This document shows positions 57,085 to 64,000 of a DNA stretch of 64,000 bases, piece by piece (the stretch's first letter is position 1; every line of letters starts with the position of its first letter). The DNA lies in contig NZ_JACVOU010000003.1 of NCBI RefSeq assembly GCF_018882205.1, positions 1 to 64,000 on the forward strand. Reading direction: 5' to 3'. A program made the translations under genes and the position numbers. Source of the DNA: Polynucleobacter bastaniensis. GTDB lineage: Bacteria; Pseudomonadota; Gammaproteobacteria; Burkholderiales; Burkholderiaceae. The notes beneath the pieces are model-generated. The model saw only the letters and a list, made by a program, of their open reading frames with translations, had not been told where the DNA came from and did not search any database.

Positions 57085-59106
57085 ATGTCAAATGCTTCTT
57101 CTGCATCTGAGAGCATCAAAATTATTGATGGATGGTATGGCGAGCCCTCTGAAAATCATGCTGCTGGGGTTCTCAGCATACTGAAATTGCTGCACTTAGA
57201 CGAAGCAACACTTACTGCTGCACATCATATTGCCCGTACCCATGGCAAAGAATCACTCACCAAACTGATTGGCGATGAGTCAGCCAGACTACTAATTGGC
57301 TATCGAGGTCTTAGGCAGGCTCAAGCCAAGCTGGTGCGCAATGATGGCGGTCTGAGTATTTCTGGGCAAGAAGAAATGCTCAGAAAAATGTTACTCGCTT
57401 TTGGTGATGACTTACGTGTCGTTTTGATTTATCTTGCTTCGCGCTTGCAAACGCTGCGTTGGATCAATCAAGAAAAAATCGAGATGCAAAAAGCTTGGGC
57501 ACAAGAGATTCTGAATATTGATGCATCGCTTGCGAATCGCCTCGGTATTTGGCAAATGAAATGGGAGATGGAGGACTTGGCCTTTCGAGTTCTCTCGCCA
57601 GAGATCTATCGTGACATCGCCAAGATGTTGGATGGTAAGCGTATTGAGCGTGAATCTTTCATTCATCAGATTGTGAGTAGGCTTAAAGAAGAATTAAATG
57701 CTGCCCGCATTGAAGGTGAAGTCCAGGGTCGCCCAAAGCACATCTATAGTATTTGGAAAAAGATGCAGGGCAAGTCACTCGACTTTGCTAATCTCTATGA
57801 CGTCAGGGCCTTTAGAGTTTTAGTAGATGACGTTAAGTCCTGTTATGCCATTTTAGGAATAGTGCATAACGTTTGGCAGCCAGTGCCCCGTGAATTTGAT
57901 GATTACATAGCCAGACCAAAGCTAAACGGCTACCAATCTTTGCATACTGTAGTAATGGATGAACATGGGACAGCATTTGAGATTCAGGTGCGTACCAATG
58001 AAATGCATCAACAGGCTGAGTATGGCTTGGCTGCGCACTGGCGTTACAAAGAGGGTGCTTATGTCGGCGTAGCAACTCCGCCAAAAAATAAATCCAATGA
58101 TGCAAATCCTAATCATCAAACGGGCACCCACAGCGCAGCAGTTGCCTATGAGCGCCAAATTGCTTGGGCAAGGCAACTCATTTCCTGGAAAGAAGATGCT
58201 TGGGAGCAACTCAAGCACCATGAGATCGATGATCATATTTATGTGCTCACTCCATTAGGAAAAGTGATCTCATTAGAGAAAGGTTCATCGCCTATCGATT
58301 TTGCATACGCAGTTCATACCGACCTGGGTCACCGCTGTCGTGGCGCTCGAGTAGATGGCGCGATGGTGCCTTTAGACACGCCATTGCAAAATGGTCAAAC
58401 AGTTGAAATCGTCGCCGTAAAACATGGCGGTCCCTCACGTGATTGGATTAGCCCAAGTCGTAATTACTTACGCTCACAGCGTGCTCGCACACGTGTTCGC
58501 GCTTGGTTTAATGCTTTGGATGATGAGGAGGCGGGGTCTAAGTCCACTGACACCAAGGTGGAGCAAAAGAAGGAGACGAAAGTAATTACTCCAGCCCCAG
58601 AAATTATTCTTAAACAAAGCGCTCGCAAGCAGGGTCAGGTAGGCGATGTTTTGGTAGTGGGGGTAGATTCATTGATGACCCAGTTGGCACGGTGCTGCCG
58701 GCCGGTTCCACCCGATGCGATTGCAGGTTTTGTGACCCAAGGTCGCGGTGTATCGATTCATCGACGCTCTTGTAAAACGTTTAGAGGTTTGTTGGAGCGA
58801 GCCCCTGAGCGCGTTATTCAAACCGCCTGGAATAATTCTGGGCTTGAAACAGCCACCATAAATGATCCTAAGCGCGTATTTCCTGCGGATTTAGCGGTAA
58901 CCGGGCTAGATCGCCCTGAGCTGATGCGCGAGCTATTTGAGATTCTGACAAGGCAGGGTGTCCACGTGATTGATCTTCGCAAATCTGCCAAGCGGGGCCT
59001 TGCGCAAATACTGTTGACAGTGGAGATTAAAGACTCGGAAGCCCTGAGACTCACCCAAAATGCATTAGAGGAAGTCAAAGGAGTGACCCAAGTACGGCGC
59101 CGGTGA
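57085..59106 (+). CDS. relA: RelA-type (p)ppGpp synthetase
   Basis: 673 residues. The N-terminal hydrolase-like region lacks the HD and ED catalytic motifs, as in RelA. The synthetase domain has RPKHIYSIWKKM and the RelA-type acidic motif in REFDDYIARPKLNGYQSLHT (SpoT-type proteins have a different charge pattern). TGS (VISLEKGSSPIDFAYAVHTDLG), zinc-finger/CC (LARCCRPVPPD) and ACT/RRM domains follow. It makes (p)ppGpp on stalled ribosomes. tRNA-Val follows 19 bp after its stop. Confidence 0.93.
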   Translation: MSNASSASESIKIIDGWYGEPSENHAAGVLSILKLLHLDEATLTAAHHIARTHGKESLTKLIGDESARLLIGYRGLRQAQAKLVRNDGGLSISGQEEMLRKMLLAFGDDLRVVLIYLASRLQTLRWINQEKIEMQKAWAQEILNIDASLANRLGIWQMKWEMEDLAFRVLSPEIYRDIAKMLDGKRIERESFIHQIVSRLKEELNAARIEGEVQGRPKHIYSIWKKMQGKSLDFANLYDVRAFRVLVDDVKSCYAILGIVHNVWQPVPREFDDYIARPKLNGYQSLHTVVMDEHGTAFEIQVRTNEMHQQAEYGLAAHWRYKEGAYVGVATPPKNKSNDANPNHQTGTHSAAVAYERQIAWARQLISWKEDAWEQLKHHEIDDHIYVLTPLGKVISLEKGSSPIDFAYAVHTDLGHRCRGARVDGAMVPLDTPLQNGQTVEIVAVKHGGPSRDWISPSRNYLRSQRARTRVRAWFNALDDEEAGSKSTDTKVEQKKETKVITPAPEIILKQSARKQGQVGDVLVVGVDSLMTQLARCCRPVPPDAIAGFVTQGRGVSIHRRSCKTFRGLLERAPERVIQTAWNNSGLETATINDPKRVFPADLAVTGLDRPELMRELFEILTRQGVHVIDLRKSAKRGLAQILLTVEIKDSEALRLTQNALEEVKGVTQVRRR

Positions 59107-59125
59107 TAAACTCTATGGCTGATAT

Positions 59126-59202
59126 AGGCTCGTAGCTCAGCTGGTTAGAGCACCACCTTGACATGGTGGGGGTCGTTGGTTCGAGTCCAATCGAGCCTAC
59201 CA
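59126..59202 (+). tRNA. valV: tRNA-Val(GAC)
   Basis: 77 nt with a perfect acceptor stem AGGCTCG / CGAGCCT, D-arm GCTC..GAGC, anticodon arm CCACC-TTGACAT-GGTGG (anticodon GAC, Val), variable GGGTC, T-arm GTTGG-TTCGAGT-CCAAT, discriminator A and encoded CCA. Sits between relA and thrS. Confidence 0.97.
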
Positions 59203-59216
59203 ACGAATAAAGACCC

Positions 59217-59259
59217 AAAAGTGCGCGGTTGCCCAAAAGCTCCCGCGCTTTCTTTTTGG
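59217..59259 (+). terminator. Rho-independent terminator after tRNA-Val
   Basis: GTGCGCGG pairs with CCCGCGC across a loop of about 13 nt, flanked by AAAA and followed by TTTCTTTTT. Confidence 0.75.
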
Positions 59260-59315
59260 TGAATGTTGTGTAGTAAATCAGTCTTTCGGCTGAATCTTAA
59301 TAAGATGGAGCGGTC

Positions 59316-61238
59316 ATGCTTGTAGTTACTCTGCCAGATGGATCTAAACGTGAGTTCGAGGCTCCCGTGCGCGTTCTTGATGTTGCCCAAAGCATTGGAA
59401 GCGGCCTTGCCAAGGCTGCCCTCGGCGGCATTGTTGACGGGAAAATGGTTGATGCTAGCTTTGTCATCGACAAAGATAGTCAATTAGCCATCATCACGGA
59501 CAAAAGCCCAGAGGCGCTGGAGATTGTGCGCCATTCGACTGCTCACTTATTAGCCTATGCCGTTAAAGAGTTATTCCCAGAAGCGCAAGTTACTATTGGC
59601 CCGGTCATCGAAAACGGTTTTTATTACGACTTCTCATTTCATCGCCCGTTCACACCAGAAGATTTGCTAGCGATTGAAAAGAAAATGGCTGAGCTCGCTA
59701 AAAAAGATGAGCTAGTGATTCGTACAGTAATGCCGCGTGATGAAGCCGTGAAGTTCTTTAAAGATCAAGGCGAAAATTACAAAGCAGAGATTATTTCTAG
59801 CATCCCGCAGGGTGAAGACGTGTCTTTGTATGCAGAAGGGAAGTTCACTGACTTATGCCGCGGACCCCATGTGCCATCTACTGGCAAGCTCAAGGTATTT
59901 AAGCTTCTGAGCGTTGCTGGTGCCTACTGGCGTGGCGATAGTAAGAATGAGATGTTGCAACGGATCTATGGTACAGCTTGGTTGAAAAAAGAAGATCAAG
60001 ACGCCCATTTGCATATGCTCGAAGAAGCTGAGAAGCGTGACCACCGTCGCCTTGGTAAGTTCTTAGATTTATTTCACTTTCAACCTGAAGCGCCGGGTTT
60101 AATTTTCTGGCATCCAAAAGGTTGGTCAATTTGGCAAGAGGTTGAACAGTACATGCGCCGCGTTTATCAACGCGAAGGCTATCAAGAAGTGAAGGCTCCC
60201 CAAATTTTGGATCGTGGCCTTTGGGAAAAGTCTGGCCACTGGGATAACTACAAAGAGAATATGTTTACAACGGAGTCGGAGAATCGCGCTTATGCATTAA
60301 AGCCGATGAACTGCCCAGGACACGTACAGATTTTTAACTCAGGTTTACATAGCTATCGCGAGTTGCCATTGCGTTACGGCGAGTTTGGCCAGTGCCATCG
60401 CAACGAACCCTCAGGTGCTTTACATGGCTTGATGCGCGTTCGTGGCTTCACGCAAGACGATGGTCACATTTTCTGTACTGAAGATCAAATTCAGTCTGAA
60501 GTAGCAGCGTTTGATAAGGCGGTTCGTGAGGTCTATGAAGACTTTGGCTTTACTGAAGTGGCTGTTAAGCTGGCCTTGCGTCCTGCGAAGCGTGTTGGTG
60601 ATGACGCCATTTGGGATAAGGCGGAGGCCGCCCTTCGTGGCGCCTTGACTGTCTCAGGCCAAGAATGGGAAGAATTGCCAGGTGAGGGTGCTTTTTATGG
60701 TCCGAAGATCGAATATCACCTCAAAGACTCGATTGGCCGTACTTGGCAGTGCGGCACGATTCAGGTGGATTTCTCAATGCCAGCCCGTTTAGGCGCTGAA
60801 TATGTGACAGAAGAGAACACCCGCAAGGCTCCAGTGATGCTTCATAGAGCAATTGTGGGCTCTTTAGAGCGTTTTATTGGCATTTTGATCGAAAACCACG
60901 CTGGAAATATGCCAGTTTGGCTTGCTCCGACCCAGGCTGTAGTCCTGAATATCTCCGATAATTCTGCTGCATATGCTCAAACAGTCCAGCAATCTCTGAA
61001 AAAACAAGGGTTTAGAGTCGAATCGGATTTGCGGAATGAGAAAATTACGTATAAAATACGCGAGCACGCATTACAGAAGCTCCCATTTTTGTTAGTTGTA
61101 GGGGATAAAGAAGCAGAAAGTAATTCGGTGGCCGTTCGTGCCCGTGGCGGAGTGGATTTAGGCGTTATGCCTCTTGATGCCTTCGTTGCCCGACTCCAGC
61201 AGGATATTTCTCAGAAAGTCGGACCCGAGCTTAGCTAG
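59316..61238 (+). CDS. thrS: Threonine--tRNA ligase
   Basis: 640 residues. TGS domain ([20 protein letters not shown]), editing domain with [16 protein letters not shown] and the metal-binding [13 protein letters not shown], class II core with [12 protein letters not shown] (zinc Cys), motif 2 [26 protein letters not shown] and motif 3 [13 protein letters not shown], then anticodon-binding domain. ATG follows GATGGAG. First gene of the translation cluster. Confidence 0.97.
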   Translation: MLVVTLPDGSKREFEAPVRVLDVAQSIGSGLAKAALGGIVDGKMVDASFVIDKDSQLAIITDKSPEALEIVRHSTAHLLAYAVKELFPEAQVTIGPVIENGFYYDFSFHRPFTPEDLLAIEKKMAELAKKDELVIRTVMPRDEAVKFFKDQGENYKAEIISSIPQGEDVSLYAEGKFTDLCRGPHVPSTGKLKVFKLLSVAGAYWRGDSKNEMLQRIYGTAWLKKEDQDAHLHMLEEAEKRDHRRLGKFLDLFHFQPEAPGLIFWHPKGWSIWQEVEQYMRRVYQREGYQEVKAPQILDRGLWEKSGHWDNYKENMFTTESENRAYALKPMNCPGHVQIFNSGLHSYRELPLRYGEFGQCHRNEPSGALHGLMRVRGFTQDDGHIFCTEDQIQSEVAAFDKAVREVYEDFGFTEVAVKLALRPAKRVGDDAIWDKAEAALRGALTVSGQEWEELPGEGAFYGPKIEYHLKDSIGRTWQCGTIQVDFSMPARLGAEYVTEENTRKAPVMLHRAIVGSLERFIGILIENHAGNMPVWLAPTQAVVLNISDNSAAYAQTVQQSLKKQGFRVESDLRNEKITYKIREHALQKLPFLLVVGDKEAESNSVAVRARGGVDLGVMPLDAFVARLQQDISQKVGPELS

Positions 61239-61280
61239 GGGTGGAATGGTTTTTATTGTTTTTTTAAAGGAATTAAGAAG

Positions 61281-61838
61281 ATCGCTACTGATAAATCGCA
61301 GCGCATAAATCGGGAGATTACTGCTCCTGAAGTGCGTCTGATTGGACTGGATGGAGAACCCATCGGTGTAGTTAAGTTGAGTGAAGCCCTGGCTTTAGCA
61401 GAAGAGAAAGAAACCGATTTGGTTGAAATTGCTCCGACGGCTGTGCCACCTGTAGTCCGGATTATGGACTTCGGCAAATTCAAGTACCAAGAAGCCAAAC
61501 GTTTGCATGAAGCCAAGCTTAAGCAAAAAGTGATTCAGGTGAAGGAAGTGAAATTCCGTCCCGGCACAGATGATGGTGACTATGGTGTGAAGCTACGCAA
61601 TCTAATCCGCTTTTTGGAAGACGGCGATAAGACAAAGATTACGCTGCGGTTTCGGGGTCGTGAAATGGCTCACCAAGAAATCGGAGTCCGAATGTTGGAA
61701 CGTTTGAAGTCAGACTTGGTTGAGCATGGTCAAGTAGAACAGTTTCCAAAGATGGAAGGTCGTCAGATGGTGATGGTATTGACCCCATTCGTAAGGCTAA
61801 GTAATAAACCAAATCGCAAGATAGGGTTTGTTGTTTAA
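61281..61838 (+). CDS. infC: Translation initiation factor IF-3, predicted ATC start
   Basis: 185 residues when read from ATC at 61281, nine bases after AAAGGA. The N-terminus then reads [20 protein letters not shown], matching the conserved IF-3 beginning. An ATT at 61272 is a second candidate; the first conventional start is a GTG at 61332, inside the conserved domain. infC classically uses a rare start (AUU in E. coli) so that IF-3 can repress its own translation. The rest is normal: [18 protein letters not shown] and the C-terminal [25 protein letters not shown]. Confidence 0.9.
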   Translation: MATDKSQRINREITAPEVRLIGLDGEPIGVVKLSEALALAEEKETDLVEIAPTAVPPVVRIMDFGKFKYQEAKRLHEAKLKQKVIQVKEVKFRPGTDDGDYGVKLRNLIRFLEDGDKTKITLRFRGREMAHQEIGVRMLERLKSDLVEHGQVEQFPKMEGRQMVMVLTPFVRLSNKPNRKIGFVV

Positions 61839-61955
61839 GTAGGGAGGAGTTCCTAAGAATTAATAAGGGCTCTGGTAGTTAGAAGTGCTTCTAGGTACAG
61901 GAAGCGTAACCGTCGGTTACCACCTATGTTGCACAAGTAATTGAAGGGGTGCTTT
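61839..61955 (+). promoter_or_regulatory. Leader between infC and rpmI with two hairpins
   Basis: 117 bp containing AGAAGTGCTTCT (5-bp stem) and GTAACCGTCGGTTAC (6-bp perfect stem) shortly before the rpmI ribosome binding site GAAGGGGTG. L20 represses rpmI-rplT by binding such a leader in other bacteria; whether these hairpins mimic L20's site needs structure prediction. Confidence 0.4.
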
Positions 61956-62153
61956 ATGCCCAAGATGAAGAGTAAGAGTAGCGCCAAAAAGCGCTTCACG
62001 GTTCGCGCAGGCGGAACGATTAAACGAGGCCAGGCTTTCAAACGCCACATCCTCACCAAGAAGACCACAAAGAATAAGCGTCACCTACGTGGTACTACCG
62101 AAGTTGCGAAGGCAGACGTTAAGTCCATTCGCTCCATGCTTCCATACGCTTAA
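61956..62153 (+). CDS. rpmI: 50S ribosomal protein L35
   Basis: 65 residues, [20 protein letters not shown] with [20 protein letters not shown]. The ORF reaches back to 61941, but the ATG at 61956 gives the conserved N-terminus and has GAAGGGG upstream. Confidence 0.96.
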   Translation: MPKMKSKSSAKKRFTVRAGGTIKRGQAFKRHILTKKTTKNKRHLRGTTEVAKADVKSIRSMLPYA

Positions 62154-62178
62154 CCTCAGACTAGATTAGGAGAAATAA

Positions 62179-62544
62179 ATGCCAAGAGTCAAACGTGGGG
62201 TTACAGCAAGAGCCCGTCATAAGAAAATCACCGATGCCGCAACAGGCTATCGTGGACGTCGTAAAAACGTATTCCGTATTGCTAAGCAAGCAGTTATGCG
62301 TGCTGGTCAATATGCATACCGCGACCGTCGCAATAAGAAACGTGTATTCCGCGCATTGTGGATTGCTCGTATCAACGCGGCAGTTCGTCAGCATGACATG
62401 ACCTATAGCGTATTCATGAATGGTATGAAGAAAGCTGCGATCGAACTCGACCGCAAAGTGCTTTCTGATATGGCCATTGCTGACAAGGTGGCTTTCGCTG
62501 CTTTGGTTACTCGGATCAAATCCGTAGTAAGCGCCGCAGCTTAA
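62179..62544 (+). CDS. rplT: 50S ribosomal protein L20
   Basis: 121 residues: [61 protein letters not shown] ribosome binding site. Binds 23S rRNA early in 50S assembly and autoregulates the operon in other species. Confidence 0.97.
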   Translation: MPRVKRGVTARARHKKITDAATGYRGRRKNVFRIAKQAVMRAGQYAYRDRRNKKRVFRALWIARINAAVRQHDMTYSVFMNGMKKAAIELDRKVLSDMAIADKVAFAALVTRIKSVVSAAA

Positions 62545-62572
62545 TTCTTAGTCCACTAAAAACTAAGCTGCA

Positions 62573-63619
62573 ATGGTTTCTCTCGACCACATTGTCGAGG
62601 ATGCTAAACGTGATTTCCTCGGAGCTGCCGATCCGGCAGCTCTAGAGGACGCGAAAGCCAAGTATCTCGGTAAGTCAGGTGTTCTCACTGAGCGTTTAAA
62701 AGCGCTTGGTGGAATGTCGCCTGATGAACGTAAGAGTGCTGGTGCTCAAATTAATCAAATCAAAACCCAAGTAGAAGCTGCATTACAAGAGCGTCGCCAA
62801 GCATTGGCTGATGGGGTATTGTTGCAACGTCTTGCGGCGGAATCAATTGACGTTTCTTTGCCTGGCCGCGGCCAAGCGGTAGGTAGCTTGCATCCTGTGA
62901 TGCGCACCTGGGAACGTGTTGAAGAGATCTTTCGCTCGATTGGGTTTGATGTAGCTGATGGTCCTGAAATTGAAACTGATTGGTTTAATTTCACCGCCTT
63001 AAATAGTCCCGAGAATCATCCTGCACGTTCCATGCAGGACACCTTTTATATCGATGGCAAAGACTCCAACGGAAAGCCTTTGCTATTGCGTACCCATACC
63101 AGCCCAATTCAGGTTCGTTATGCGAGTGAGCATGTCAAGAAATATGCTCACGCTGATGTCATGCCGCCAATCAAAGTGATTGCGCCTGGTAGAACCTATC
63201 GCGTGGATAGTGATGCAACCCATTCGCCAATGTTTCATCAGGTTGAGGGCTTATGGATTGCTGAGAGCATTTCCTTTGCTGATCTCAAGGGCGTATATAC
63301 CGATTTCCTCAGAACCTTTTTTGAAACGAATGAATTGCAAGTTCGTTTTCGCCCATCGTATTTCCCATTTACTGAGCCTTCAGCTGAAATCGATATGGCC
63401 TTCGGTAGCGGCAAGCTAGCTGGCCGTTGGTTGGAGATTTCTGGTGCAGGGCAGGTTCATCCAAATGTATTGCGTAATATGGGTATCGATCCAGAGCGCT
63501 ATACCGGTTTTGCTTTTGGCTCTGGCTTAGAGCGTTTGACGATGTTGCGTTACGGCGTAGATGATTTACGTCTTTTCTTTGAGAACGATCTCCGTTTCTT
63601 AGCGCAATTTCCAGCTTAA
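62573..63619 (+). CDS. pheS: Phenylalanine--tRNA ligase alpha subunit
   Basis: 348 residues. N-terminal coiled-coil ([21 protein letters not shown]), then class II core with [38 protein letters not shown] and motif 3 [19 protein letters not shown]. Forms an alpha2-beta2 enzyme with PheT encoded 31 bp downstream. Confidence 0.97.
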   Translation: MVSLDHIVEDAKRDFLGAADPAALEDAKAKYLGKSGVLTERLKALGGMSPDERKSAGAQINQIKTQVEAALQERRQALADGVLLQRLAAESIDVSLPGRGQAVGSLHPVMRTWERVEEIFRSIGFDVADGPEIETDWFNFTALNSPENHPARSMQDTFYIDGKDSNGKPLLLRTHTSPIQVRYASEHVKKYAHADVMPPIKVIAPGRTYRVDSDATHSPMFHQVEGLWIAESISFADLKGVYTDFLRTFFETNELQVRFRPSYFPFTEPSAEIDMAFGSGKLAGRWLEISGAGQVHPNVLRNMGIDPERYTGFAFGSGLERLTMLRYGVDDLRLFFENDLRFLAQFPA

Positions 63620-63650
63620 TCGGCTAACCTTTTAATAGTAGATAGCGCAT

Positions 63651-64000
63651 ATGCAATTTTCTGAATCTTGGTTACGCCAGTATGTCAATCCCTCACTCGA
63701 TAGTAATGCCTTAGGTCACGCAATGACGATGGCTGGGCTTGAGGTGGAAGAGCAGTATTCAGTAGCGCCTGCATTTACGAAGATTGTGGTCGCACAAATC
63801 CTTTCGGCAGAGCAGCATCCCGATGCAGATCGCTTACGTGTTTGTAAAGTGGACACAGGAACTGGTCAAGAATTACAAATAGTCTGTGGTGCACCGAATG
63901 CACGGGCTGGCATCAAGATTCCTTGTGCATTAGTTGGCGCAGAATTACCGCCAACTGAAGCGGGTGCGAATTCAGCAAATAAGCCCTTCATAATTAAAGT
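63651..64000 (+). CDS. pheT: Phenylalanine--tRNA ligase beta subunit (5' part, runs off the window)
   Basis: The first 116 codons, starting [20 protein letters not shown] and including the tRNA-binding (EMAP-like) domain [23 protein letters not shown] and [20 protein letters not shown]. The right window edge truncates it; the whole protein should be about 800 residues. Confidence 0.95.
   Translation, partial: MQFSESWLRQYVNPSLDSNALGHAMTMAGLEVEEQYSVAPAFTKIVVAQILSAEQHPDADRLRVCKVDTGTGQELQIVCGAPNARAGIKIPCALVGAELPPTEAGANSANKPFIIK

Overview
The window comes from a betaproteobacterial chromosome, most likely Burkholderiaceae close to Polynucleobacter. This is inferred from protein flavour and gene order (relA, tRNA-Val, thrS-infC-rpmI-rplT-pheS-pheT, ETF-QO, two-subunit CoA transferase, GltIJKL); I could not run a search. 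Two parts are visible. Roughly 1-41.1 kb is AT-rich and accessory, with many very small genes. Roughly 41.1-64 kb is conventional core genome.

Left edge (1-6.8 kb): an IS3-family insertion sequence with its programmed -1 frameshift site, an NAD-dependent epimerase-like gene directly beside it, and a convergent two-gene RND efflux operon.

Accessory zone (6.9-41.1 kb): the main discovery. A repeat of about 90-125 bp occurs nine times, always on the + strand. It ends in the exact 3' half (anticodon loop to CCA, 45 nt) of a tRNA-Arg(UCU) gene, and the best copies carry two tandem ATTGCACAGT boxes upstream. Two further vestiges lack the tRNA part. No 5' tRNA half and no integrase gene is in the window. 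Nearly every interval between copies holds one self-contained module: a toxin-antitoxin pair; a lipoprotein/TerC/PAS block; a 13.7-kb membrane-lipid block; a block of tiny genes plus GDPD; a methyltransferase/dehydrogenase/aminotransferase operon; an exported methyltransferase plus permease; an alternative oxidase alone; and a PQQ module. I read this as a serial cassette array built by site-specific integration at a tRNA-Arg 3' end, with integrase supplied from elsewhere.

The lipid block (12.3-24.8 kb) has two START-like exported proteins, phosphatidylserine decarboxylase, a membrane-anchored class III aminotransferase, an Mpo1-like protein, a GT4 glycosyltransferase, a truncated LplT, and BtaA next to a GNAT/FemAB-like acyltransferase. 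Several Pho-box-like sites lie at the starts of these genes, so phosphate-starvation lipid remodelling is a plausible role. Two small-gene blocks (19.8-21.3 and 25.9-27.0 kb) are duplicated versions of each other, and the second contains a divergent tRNA-Cys-like gene. The PQQ cassette pairs a PqqU-like TonB receptor with a PQQ sugar dehydrogenase and a dihaem cytochrome c, right after the alternative oxidase.

Core part (41.1-64 kb): glutamate/aspartate ABC transporter; PPK2 with a histone-H1-like Lys/Ala-rich protein; periplasmic rhodanese; DUF2069; WrbA; YihY; CBS protein; AroC; MFS transporter; ETF-ubiquinone oxidoreductase; CoA-transferase A/B; an unusual cation-efflux/hydrolase fusion; RelA; tRNA-Val(GAC); and the translation operon running off the right edge in pheT.
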